Both the position numbers and the translations under genes were made by a program. Shown one piece after another: positions 1 to 8,177 of a DNA stretch of 34,070 bases. Position 1 is the stretch's first letter, and every line of letters starts with the position of its first letter. The notes under the pieces were generated by a model, which had not been told where the DNA came from, ran no database searches, and saw only the letters and a program-made list of their open reading frames with translations. Origin of the DNA: Bacteroidota bacterium (GTDB lineage Bacteria; Bacteroidota; Ignavibacteria; Kapaibacteriales; UBA2268); assembly GCA_004322215.1 (NCBI GenBank), contig SCSM01000030.1, forward strand, positions 1-34,070, read 5' to 3'.

Positions 1-15
1 ATTGTATATTTAATT

Positions 16-185
16 TTCACGTAGTGAATATATGTCTATAGCAAATAAATTTAGTGGAATATTATTTTTCACGTAGTGAATATATATCTATAGAATTTGA
101 ATAGAAACATTAAAGATATAATCCCTACGGGATAAGCGTTGTATTGAGGAAATGATTTTCTATAGGCATTTAATCTCTACGAGAT
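16..185. repeat. Cluster of four short palindromic repeats with covarying stems
   Basis: Four 13-bp hairpins lie in this otherwise non-coding leader: TTCACGTAGTGAA at 16-28 and again at 68-80, ATCCCTACGGGAT at 121-133, and ATCTCTACGAGAT at 173-185. Each has a 5-bp stem and a TAC/GTA loop. The stem changes at the fourth position are compensated on the other arm. Copies one and two are followed by TATATGTCTATAG or a close variant. Copy four is preceded by CTATAGGCATTTA, the same flank in the opposite orientation. A fifth relative lies at 16625-16637. The repeated flank plus compensatory change suggests a small structured interspersed element. No gene is seen in 1-187. Confidence 0.75.
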
Positions 186-289
186 AGAATTGTTTAATAA
201 TAATATTAATAATAGAGGAAATTATAAATAAACTACTTAACGATATTCGCTCCATCCCCCCCATCTTCTGGGCACTGAACCTGCTCCAG

Positions 290-1633
290 ATGCTGGAAAA
301 ACTTGCCTATTGGTGCGTCCTGTTGCAAATGCCCATTTATATCGCACAGAAAGACATCACCGGAGGTCTCCACTGGGAGCAAACTGTCAAGGGCTTAATC
401 TTTTTCTGGTGGGCTTTGGTTCAAAATATTATTCCGATTTTTTCAGGTGGCTTTGCAGATAAATACAGCCACAAGAAAACGATGTTCATTTCAATCATCA
501 TAATTGCAATCGGTTATTTTGTTCTTGCAACTCAAAGAAACTTTTATCCTTTTCTTTTCGGAACAATTATACTCGGACTCGGTTCCGGCATGTTCAAACC
601 GGCTTTGCAGGGGTCAGTCGCAAAAACTATTGACAAAACAAAATCGAAAACCGGTTGGGCTGTATATTTCATGCTGCTGAATCTCGCTGTATTTTTTGGT
701 CCCCCCCTATCGAAGCTTTTGAAGGAAATCTCCTGGGAGGCAGTATTCATAGGCAGTGCAGTTATAATTCTTCTGAATCTCATCATCATATTATTTCTGA
801 ATGAAAATAATAATAATAACGAAAACAAGGAAATTACTTATTATCCTGTAATCAAAAACATTTTTGTTAATCTTCTTAAACCGAGAGTGGGACTGTTTGT
901 CTTCATCATGTCCGGTTTCACAATTATTTATATGCAATTTTATGAAACGCTTCCTAATTTCATTTATGACTGGACCGATACATCAGGATTGGCAAATGCT
1001 CTGCATCTTCCCGGATTTATGCTTATGGAAACTGCAAGAGGAACCATGATTTCTTATGAGTGGCTCTATAATCTGAATGCAGGACTTGTATTTATCGGAG
1101 TTGTTTTTGTCTCGTGGTGGTTTTCAAAGATTCACAGGAATTACGCTTTGATTATCGGGATACTTTTCGCAGGAATCGGTTTATTCCTTAGCGGAGCTAC
1201 TTATTACGGTTCTTTTACTGTAATTGGAATTATTGTTTATACATTCGGCGAAATGCTCACCAATCCGAAATTTTCGGAGCAAATGAGCACGCTTGCAGGT
1301 AAATCGGAAAAGGGCTTATATATGAGCTTCCTCAATATATCGCTCGCTATCGGATTAGGTGGCGGCTCCCTGCTTGGCGGCTGGCTCTATAAGCATTATG
1401 CAGAGAAATCTTCTCTTGCAATCAATTATCTCCATACTCATTTCGGTATAAATAATGTTAACCCTACAGAAGCATTTGATAAGCTAAGCGAAATGGCAAA
1501 ACTGAATCCGAATGATTTGTCATTAATGCTATGGAAAGAGTACCAGCCATGGTTCGTTTGGCTACCATTCATCGGCATCGGATTAATTTCCTGTGTGTCC
1601 CTGTATTTTTATTCGAGAAAATTCAAAGACTAG
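290..1633 (+). CDS. MFS / POT-like peptide or solute transporter, start codon uncertain
   Basis: Integral inner-membrane transporter of the major facilitator superfamily. Many hydrophobic segments are visible, with a loop after TM2 reading GGFADKYSHKKTMF, the typical MFS loop 2-3 motif. The overall style resembles proton-dependent oligopeptide transporters, but the substrate cannot be told. The only in-frame ATG is at 290, and it falls inside the first membrane helix. The frame is open upstream to a TAG at 185, and residues encoded from 221 (IINKLLNDIRSIPPIFWAL) look like the genuine N-terminus. A GAGGAA ribosome-binding site sits at 215-220, but only ATT (221) or ATA (224) could start there, with no ATG, GTG or TTG. 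Its last 11 bases overlap convergent nadB. Confidence 0.8.
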   Translation: MLEKLAYWCVLLQMPIYIAQKDITGGLHWEQTVKGLIFFWWALVQNIIPIFSGGFADKYSHKKTMFISIIIIAIGYFVLATQRNFYPFLFGTIILGLGSGMFKPALQGSVAKTIDKTKSKTGWAVYFMLLNLAVFFGPPLSKLLKEISWEAVFIGSAVIILLNLIIILFLNENNNNNENKEITYYPVIKNIFVNLLKPRVGLFVFIMSGFTIIYMQFYETLPNFIYDWTDTSGLANALHLPGFMLMETARGTMISYEWLYNLNAGLVFIGVVFVSWWFSKIHRNYALIIGILFAGIGLFLSGATYYGSFTVIGIIVYTFGEMLTNPKFSEQMSTLAGKSEKGLYMSFLNISLAIGLGGGSLLGGWLYKHYAEKSSLAINYLHTHFGINNVNPTEAFDKLSEMAKLNPNDLSLMLWKEYQPWFVWLPFIGIGLISCVSLYFYSRKFKD

Positions 1634-3182
1634 AACCGTTTTGCTGTATATAATGCGAGCCGCGGCTTGCCCTTGCTTCGAGTGTAGCATAAGTTACTGC
1701 AATCGCAGTCTGCACCCCGTTTCTAAGCTCGAGTATCTCATTAGTCATTTTTGCTTTCTGGTAGAAATGCTCGATTTCTGTTTGCAAATGTCTTAAGGTG
1801 GTTGCCGCTCTCAAAAGCCGCTGCCTCGTCCTGATTAATCCGACATAATTCCACATCGTGTTCTTGATCGTATGCCAGTCCTGTGCAATCAATGCCGGGT
1901 CAACATACTCCACCTCGTCCTCCCACGAATAAATATCCGGAAAATACTCATCCATCATCGAGTGTTCCGATGCATCTTTCCCTGCAACATAGCCCCACAC
2001 AACGCTTTCTAATAAAGATGTCGAAGCGAGACGGTTTGCCCCGTGAACACCTGTACAGGACACCTCACCGACTGCATACAATCTTTGCAGCGATGTTCTC
2101 CCTTTTAAGCTGACACCGACACCTCCGCAAGAATAATGTGCAGCAGGAACAACCGGTATCGGCTCCTTTGTCAAATCAATTCCCATGTTCAGGCAATGGT
2201 TGTAAATAGTAGGGAAGCGATTTTTAATCCATTCGGAATCCTTGGAGGATATGTCGAGATAAACGCAGGGATGATTTGTGTTCAGCATTGTCTGGTGAAT
2301 TCCACGGGCAACGATATCTCTTGGGGCAAGCGAACCCCTCTCATCGAAATCCTTCATAAACTCCATGCCATTCCTGTCAATCAGTTTTCCGCCTTCCCCA
2401 CGCATTGATTCCGAAATAAGAAAACTTTCACGGTCATTATATAATGTCGTAGGATGGAATTGAATGTATTGCAAATTGAAGCATCTCGCACCTGCACGCC
2501 ACGATAATGCGATTCCATCACCGGTCTGCTCCCTCGGATTTGTCGTGTGACGGTAAATCTGTCCCAAGCCGCCTGTCGCAAGTATCGTTTCGGATGAATA
2601 AATCGGAAAAACTTTTCCCGAATTCATATTCAAAACAAAAGCCCCAAAGCAAGCCGGCTTGTCATATATATTAAGTAAATTTTTCGAGTGATGCGACAAT
2701 GTCAGTAGGTCAACTGCAGTATGATTCACAAGAACTTCAATATTCGGATGTGCCTCGATTACATTAAGCACACTCTTTTGAATAGACCTCCCCGTACTGT
2801 CCTTCGAGTGCAATATTCTCGGAAGTGAGTGCGCTCCTTCGGCAGTCAGGTCGAATTCATTCTCTGATTTTTTATCGAAGTCAATGCTGAATTTATCTAT
2901 CAATAGTTCCTTCACAAGAGTAGGACCCTTCTGGCAAAGCAGGTCAACCGCCGGCTCCCAGCACAATCCGTCACCCGCCTGCATTATATCATTCTTCAGC
3001 TTCTGCGGTGAATCCATAAAACCCTTGTAAATGATTCCCCCTTGTGCGTAGGCACTGCTGCCACTTAATAATTCAGGTGTCTTGGTTATAATAGTTACTT
3101 TTTTGCCAAGGTCTGCTGCAGTGATTGCAGAAATCGCTCCCGCTAATCCCGAACCAATTACTAATATATCTGTTTTTTTCAT
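1623..3182 (-). CDS. nadB: L-aspartate oxidase
   Basis: FAD enzyme that oxidises L-aspartate to iminoaspartate, the first step of de novo NAD synthesis, in the cytoplasm. The N-terminus holds the dinucleotide-binding motif GSGLAGAISAITAADLGKKV at about residues 11-30. This is followed by SSAYAQGGI (about 42-50), RGEGGKLIDRNG, and the flavoprotein end signature HYSCGGVGV, then YAVGEVSCTGVHGANRLAS and SLLESVVWG. The length of 519 residues is normal for NadB. The active-site order separates it from succinate dehydrogenase flavoprotein, its nearest paralogue. NadA and NadC are not in the window, so the gene stands alone. Its 3' end overlaps the transporter convergently by 11 bp. Confidence 0.95.
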   Translation of the reverse strand: MKKTDILVIGSGLAGAISAITAADLGKKVTIITKTPELLSGSSAYAQGGIIYKGFMDSPQKLKNDIMQAGDGLCWEPAVDLLCQKGPTLVKELLIDKFSIDFDKKSENEFDLTAEGAHSLPRILHSKDSTGRSIQKSVLNVIEAHPNIEVLVNHTAVDLLTLSHHSKNLLNIYDKPACFGAFVLNMNSGKVFPIYSSETILATGGLGQIYRHTTNPREQTGDGIALSWRAGARCFNLQYIQFHPTTLYNDRESFLISESMRGEGGKLIDRNGMEFMKDFDERGSLAPRDIVARGIHQTMLNTNHPCVYLDISSKDSEWIKNRFPTIYNHCLNMGIDLTKEPIPVVPAAHYSCGGVGVSLKGRTSLQRLYAVGEVSCTGVHGANRLASTSLLESVVWGYVAGKDASEHSMMDEYFPDIYSWEDEVEYVDPALIAQDWHTIKNTMWNYVGLIRTRQRLLRAATTLRHLQTEIEHFYQKAKMTNEILELRNGVQTAIAVTYATLEARASRGSHYIQQNGSSL

Positions 3183-3385
3183 TTTTATATTTCGTTATTT
3201 AATATTATCCATTAACGTAATTATGGATTGATTATTAAAATATCACAAACCAAAATTAAACAATATAATTTGAATTAAAATGAATAGTCACTACATTTAT
3301 GCAGTGGTGAAGGTTCATTAAAATAAAATCGGATTCATCCCCTAATAAATAAGTGACTATAGTCAGACTCTAACAGTTCCTTTCT

Positions 3386-3405
3386 CCACTATCTAAAGAT
3401 AGTGG
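3386..3405. terminator. 9-bp hairpin between nadB and trmB
   Basis: CCACTATCT-AA-AGATAGTGG is a perfect 9-bp stem located 33 bp past the trmB stop. A further perfect 12-bp palindrome, TGACTATAGTCA, lies at 3354-3365. There is no immediate T-run on the trmB-sense strand, so a terminator role is plausible but not proven. The rest of 3183-3438 is AT-rich, and no gene was found in it. Confidence 0.4.
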
Positions 3406-3438
3406 CTATTAATTTCCAATTTTTTTTTAATTATTATC

Positions 3439-4113
3439 TTAAAGCTTCGAGCATTTTATTCTATAAAATTCAATATCATTCGCCCTGCAAAACTTCTCTT
3501 TATTTGTTACAGCCAGATTCCATTCATCATCGTTGTCAATTATTTTATAACTGAACAAACCGGATTTATCAAGCACTTTCAAATGGTAGTTATGTATTTC
3601 TTCCAAATCTGTAGCAAGATATAATTCACCCCCCTTTTGAAGAACTCTTGCAAATTCATTTATTGATTCATTATTGAAAGCTCTTCGCTTCAAATGTTTC
3701 CTTTTGGGCCAGGGGTCAGGAAATAAATAAAAGATTTTTTCGATGGAATTGCTTTCGACAAAACCCATGCCGTTTGCAATATTATACCATAAAACAGCAC
3801 AATTCTGAAGTTTTTCGCCTTCTATTACACCCGCTATCCAGTCAACGGGTTGTTTCCTGAGTTCAATGCCTATTATATTCTTATCAGGATTCTGTAAGGC
3901 ATTTTCTAGAAGGAAACTTCCTTTGCCGCATCCAATATCTATTAGATCCGGTGCTTTCCCGTTCAGGAAGACCTGATTCCAATCGAGCTTATCAAAAACC
4001 GGTGGATAATAATCCGGTTTATTTTTCATCAGAGACAAAGGCACATAAAGATGGGCGGCAGTGTGATGCCTGAACCTTTTCGGCAATGGATATTTTGAAA
4101 AATCAATATTCAC
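3439..4113 (-). CDS. trmB: tRNA (guanine-N7-)-methyltransferase
   Basis: SAM-dependent enzyme that methylates G46 in the tRNA variable loop. The SAM-binding motif I is IDIGCGKGSFLLENA at about residues 58-72. The family signature FPDPWPKRKHLKRR is at about 131-144. A C-terminal ATDLEEIHNYHL segment follows. The length of 224 residues is typical. It begins with MNIDFSKYPLPKRFRHHTAA, matching the usual N-terminal extension of Bacteroidota homologues. It is divergent from the large T9SS gene at 4246, with about 130 bp of AT-rich DNA between them that probably holds both promoters. Confidence 0.95.
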   Translation of the reverse strand: MNIDFSKYPLPKRFRHHTAAHLYVPLSLMKNKPDYYPPVFDKLDWNQVFLNGKAPDLIDIGCGKGSFLLENALQNPDKNIIGIELRKQPVDWIAGVIEGEKLQNCAVLWYNIANGMGFVESNSIEKIFYLFPDPWPKRKHLKRRAFNNESINEFARVLQKGGELYLATDLEEIHNYHLKVLDKSGLFSYKIIDNDDEWNLAVTNKEKFCRANDIEFYRIKCSKL

Positions 4114-4245
4114 TAATAATTTCTATATTCAATCTTTAAATTAGATTTAAATTTATTAAAAATAATTTGATTATTAACTATAATAAAATTATATTATATT
4201 TCGTTTACTTTTATTTGATAAACATTGTTTTTTGCGGGCTCAGAT

Positions 4246-7200
4246 ATGAAAAATTTTTCTTACTTATTACTGCTGATAATTTGCTTTTCGCTTAGTTTGC
4301 AAAGCCAGACTACAAATATAAAATATCCGAAAAGCTTACTCGAAGAAATCAAACCATCGGACCATGTGCCTAAACCATTTATAAGAGTGCATGAATTTAT
4401 GCGGCAAAGGGCTTATCCTTATGAGGATATTCCCGAAAATGCCAGAATCAATGCCATTAAGCAAGCCGACAGATTGATGCATTCAAAAAATGCGACAGCA
4501 TTAATCCAGGCACAGCAGCCCGAATGGAGACCGATTGGACCATTCAATGTGGGTGGCAGAGTTAAATCAATCGCACCCCATCCTGTGAAAAACGGCTGGG
4601 TTTATATAGGCGCCGCTGCAGGCGGAATATGGCGTTCAACCGATTACGGCTCGAACTGGACGCCGATTTTCGATTTCGAAAACGGGATTGCCTTCGGCTC
4701 GATTGCCATTGACCCGAATCACCCCGATACAATCTATGCAGGAACTGGCGAACCGGTCAGCAGTGCCGGAGGAGGTTTGGGCGGAACTCCTATTTATCTT
4801 GGTGCAGGTCTTTATAAATCTACTGATGCAGGTACAACCTGGAATTTCCTCGCATTGAGAAATGTGGGTACATTTTCAAAGGTATTCGTTCATCCTAAAA
4901 ATTCAAATTTCATTGTTGCAGGCGGATGCTATAAAGGTCAGGGATTTTATAAATCCACGGATGGCGGTGCAACATGGAATAAAACTTTCGACAAGAATGT
5001 TACGGATGTAACTATTGACCCGAACGATGAAAACAGGATTTTCATCGGAGTTACGAGTGAAGGTGTATATTATTCCTCCGATGCTGGGGACACATGGGAA
5101 CTCAGGAGTACCGGTTTCGAAACAGGTATTGGCAGGGTATCGGTTCAGCTTGCACCATCGAGTCCCGAAACACTCTATGCCCTGATGGATATAGGTGGAA
5201 TAGGAACCATTTACAAATCAACGAATAGCGGCACAAATTGGTCAATTTCCTACAAAGGTCAAGCATCATTTTTCAACGACCAGGGCTGGTACGATAATTA
5301 CATCTGCGTTCATCCTACAAATGAGAATATCGCCCTGGCAGGTGGCATTGATATTTACAGAACTTCCGACGGAGGCCAATCCTGGACTAACGTAACAAGC
5401 GGCTATACCGGAGGTGCCGTTCACGTTGACCAGCATCATGCCGCATTCAATCCCTTAAATCCTAACATTGTTTATGCCGGAAATGACGGAGGTATGTATT
5501 ACAGCTCTAATGCCGGATATTCATGGTCTGAAATTAATAATAATTTGCAGGTTACTCAATTTTACTCACTTGCTGTTGACTATTCAAAAGCAAACAGGAA
5601 TTTCGGTGGAACCCAGGACAACGGCACACTTGGCAACCTTAATCCAGATATCTGGCAAGGCATTATCGGCGGTGACGGATTCCGTGTCATCGTTGATTAC
5701 GACAATCCGAATCTTTTTTACGGTGAATCTCAATATGGAAGTTTGCGTAGGGTTAATCTATCGAATATGTCGGGAAAATCCATCTTAACAGGAATTCTGT
5801 CCGGTGACACCGGTCCCTGGGATTCACCCTTCATTATGGACCCACTAAGCAATTACATACTGTATCACGGCAGACATGCCCTTTATGCAAGTTATGACAA
5901 TGGAGATTTATGGACTCCTATTATGAGTCAAAGGACTAACACATTTTCTGCAATTGCAGTTTCCCGTGCAAATAATTATATAATATGGGCAGGAACTCAG
6001 GTTGGAGAACTTTTCGTTTGCACCGATGGGGCACAAAATGGAGATCAAAGCTGGACTGAAGTATCGTCCAACGGTCTCGTCAACAGGTATATGACCGATA
6101 TTGAAACTTCTTATGAAAACGAGGGAACTGCTTACGTTACCTATTCCGGTTATGGTGCCGGGCATATCTTCAAAACAACCGATTATGGCAAAACCTGGGA
6201 AAATATAGGTAAATCATTACCGGATGTCCCCTGTAATGCAATAGCAATTCATCCAGATAACGAAAGCTACCTTTTCGTTGCAACCGATGTAGGTGTTTTT
6301 GCAACTTACGACGGAGGCAATTCATGGCTCCCATTCGGAAGGGGATTACCCAGAAGCCCGGTGCTGGATTTGAGCTTCCACATGAACCGTCTCGTTCTTC
6401 CCGATTTGGTGCTCAGGGCTGCCACTCACGGCAGGTCAATGTGGGAAGTTACCGTTCCAACCGATGTTATTACCGATATGGCAATAACAGCACCCGCAGG
6501 AGGGGAGATATTTGTTGGGACAAGCTCAACGGTTATTTCCTGGTACGGTTTCATTAACCCGGTTAATATTGAATACTCCACAGATAACGGTTCTCTCTGG
6601 AAAACTATTGCAAATGGCGTTACAGGAAATTACCTTCGATGGTATGTACCCAATGTTGATGCAATGATGTGCAAAATCAGGGTAAGTTCAGATGAAAATT
6701 CACTGATTTCTAATTCTTTTTCAATTAATTCATTACAGAAGGGCTCTGTGTTAATCAGCAGCGGAGTCAAATATGTTCCCTACGGAATCACTTATGACGG
6801 AATTAGCGGATTGTGGTCAACTGACTTTGAAGGGAATAAACTATATAAACTTAACGGAGATAATTTTGCCATCGAGAAATCTTTTACTCTGCCCGGCGAC
6901 AGTTTGTTCAGTGATTTAACACTCGACAGGCAAACCGGAACTTTATTCATACACAAAATGAACAGCACGGCAGGAAATGGAGGTAATATTTTGGTTCTCG
7001 ACACGCTCGGCAATGTCATCCGCTCATTCAAAAGTCCGTCAAAATCATACCCGATAGGTCTGGAGTTGGTTGATGGTGTACTCATTGCATGCGACAGGGA
7101 CGGAAGCCGTCAGATGTATAAGATTAATCCTGAAAACGGAGATGAAATATCACGAAGCACCAATCCTTATAACAAAACTTATGGACCAAGAGGACTTTGT

Positions 7201-7746
7201 TACGACGGCAGCCAGTATCTTTACCAGGTCTGCACATACTTCCCCGGTGGAGGAAGTTTGACAGAAGCACTTGCTATGAAAATTGACAAATCGAACCTTA
7301 CTGCCGGCTTAGAAACGATGCCTCTTGAATCAAATACAGGTGGGCTGATTAATGCTCGCGGCATTGACATTGACCCAAGAGACAACAATTTCTGGATTTC
7401 GGATTATAATGGAAACCTATATAAAATTGCCGGATTCAATCCGATTATATCTGTTAAAGAAAATACTGATGAGCAGGGTGCACTCGACACGAGAATTTTC
7501 CCGAATCCTATGGTCGAATTCTCAACCATATCATTCAAATCGTTAATTGATAATGCAAGCGTGAAAGTGCAAATCAACGATGTTCTCGGAAGATGTATCG
7601 GAACATATTACGAAGGAATGATGAACAAGGATGATACTCACTACTTCCAGCTTAAAAAAGAACAATTATCATCAGGTGTTTATTATGTATCATTCATCAT
7701 TAACGGAAGACAGGCACAGTTAAAACAGTTGGTAGTGGTTGAGTAA
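4246..7746 (+). CDS. Secreted VPS10/BNR-repeat beta-propeller protein with T9SS sorting domain
   Basis: Large exported protein of about 1,166 residues. The start is taken at ATG 4246 (MKNFSYLLLLIICFSLSLQS), which gives a clean signal peptide; the longer TTG start at 4225 adds only seven residues. Residues about 90-730 carry repeated sortilin/BNR-type Asp-box motifs such as STDYGSNW, STDAGTTW, STDGGATW, TSDGGQSW and TTDYGKTW, expected to fold as beta-propellers. A later part (about 840-1080) reads like a second, NHL/YVTN-type propeller. The end contains IFPNPMVEFSTISF followed by a beta-rich tail ending in KQLVVVE, the type A C-terminal sorting domain used by the T9SS. The ligand or substrate is unknown; proteolytic or glycan-related roles are known for relatives but not shown here. 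Confidence 0.85.
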   Translation: MKNFSYLLLLIICFSLSLQSQTTNIKYPKSLLEEIKPSDHVPKPFIRVHEFMRQRAYPYEDIPENARINAIKQADRLMHSKNATALIQAQQPEWRPIGPFNVGGRVKSIAPHPVKNGWVYIGAAAGGIWRSTDYGSNWTPIFDFENGIAFGSIAIDPNHPDTIYAGTGEPVSSAGGGLGGTPIYLGAGLYKSTDAGTTWNFLALRNVGTFSKVFVHPKNSNFIVAGGCYKGQGFYKSTDGGATWNKTFDKNVTDVTIDPNDENRIFIGVTSEGVYYSSDAGDTWELRSTGFETGIGRVSVQLAPSSPETLYALMDIGGIGTIYKSTNSGTNWSISYKGQASFFNDQGWYDNYICVHPTNENIALAGGIDIYRTSDGGQSWTNVTSGYTGGAVHVDQHHAAFNPLNPNIVYAGNDGGMYYSSNAGYSWSEINNNLQVTQFYSLAVDYSKANRNFGGTQDNGTLGNLNPDIWQGIIGGDGFRVIVDYDNPNLFYGESQYGSLRRVNLSNMSGKSILTGILSGDTGPWDSPFIMDPLSNYILYHGRHALYASYDNGDLWTPIMSQRTNTFSAIAVSRANNYIIWAGTQVGELFVCTDGAQNGDQSWTEVSSNGLVNRYMTDIETSYENEGTAYVTYSGYGAGHIFKTTDYGKTWENIGKSLPDVPCNAIAIHPDNESYLFVATDVGVFATYDGGNSWLPFGRGLPRSPVLDLSFHMNRLVLPDLVLRAATHGRSMWEVTVPTDVITDMAITAPAGGEIFVGTSSTVISWYGFINPVNIEYSTDNGSLWKTIANGVTGNYLRWYVPNVDAMMCKIRVSSDENSLISNSFSINSLQKGSVLISSGVKYVPYGITYDGISGLWSTDFEGNKLYKLNGDNFAIEKSFTLPGDSLFSDLTLDRQTGTLFIHKMNSTAGNGGNILVLDTLGNVIRSFKSPSKSYPIGLELVDGVLIACDRDGSRQMYKINPENGDEISRSTNPYNKTYGPRGLCYDGSQYLYQVCTYFPGGGSLTEALAMKIDKSNLTAGLETMPLESNTGGLINARGIDIDPRDNNFWISDYNGNLYKIAGFNPIISVKENTDEQGALDTRIFPNPMVEFSTISFKSLIDNASVKVQINDVLGRCIGTYYEGMMNKDDTHYFQLKKEQLSSGVYYVSFIINGRQAQLKQLVVVE

Positions 7747-7768
7747 AATAATTTTGAATTTTGGCTGA

Positions 7769-7944
7769 CGAAAATTAAGAATGCTTAATAATTCGCAAAG
7801 TCTGCTCGATTTGAAAATTCCGCCTTCGAAAAGGTTGGAAAAATTAAGAGCCAAGCTTAAAGAATTTTATAGCGTAAGAATAAATGACCAATGGCGAGTC
7901 GTTTTTTAAATGGCTTGACGGCAATGCAGAAGAAGTATTTCAGT
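7769..7944 (+). pseudogene. higB-like toxin relic (RelE superfamily), frameshifted
   Basis: The frame from 7769 reads RKLRMLNNSQSLLDLKIPPS then RLEKL...FYSVRINDQWRVVF and stops at 7907. This closely follows the C-terminal half of HigB/RelE toxins (L.IPPS.RLE.L, Y.IRINDQWRI.F). One base later in register the expected continuation KWLDGNAEEV appears, so a one-base frameshift in the T-run at 7902-7907 broke the gene. The N-terminal half is missing. Known HigB proteins cut mRNA on ribosomes; this copy cannot be functional. Confidence 0.75.
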
Positions 7945-7945
7945 T

Positions 7946-8107
7946 GATACTGCTTTACGACTGAGCAGATATTTCGGAACAACTGCAAAATTCTGGCTCG
8001 GGTTGCAAACTGACGATGATTTGGAAGTAGCGCAAAAGAATAAAAACGGTGATTTGAGTAAAATAATAAAAATCGAAATACAGGCGAATTTCTCTTACTC
8101 AATATAA
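7946..8107 (+). pseudogene. higA-like antitoxin C-terminal relic
   Basis: The frame from 7946 to the TAA at 8105-8107 encodes DTALRLSRYFGTTAKFWLGL and then QTDDDLEVAQ. This is the signature end of the HigA helix-turn-helix antitoxin, which normally reads ALRLSRYFGTS..FWLNLQ. The DNA-binding N-terminal half is absent, so a deletion fused the end of the higB relic directly to the end of higA. Together with the preceding feature this is a collapsed higBA locus. Confidence 0.75.
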
Positions 8108-8177
8108 GAATTTGAGAGGTTGGAGAAAAAGTTAAATCAAAAAGAAGCTGATTTTAATTACATAGATGAGGTTTGAA

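Noticed and set aside
16-185. CRISPR array
   Set aside because: Repeats are short palindromes in mixed orientation with irregular spacing and changing stems; no cas genes are nearby.
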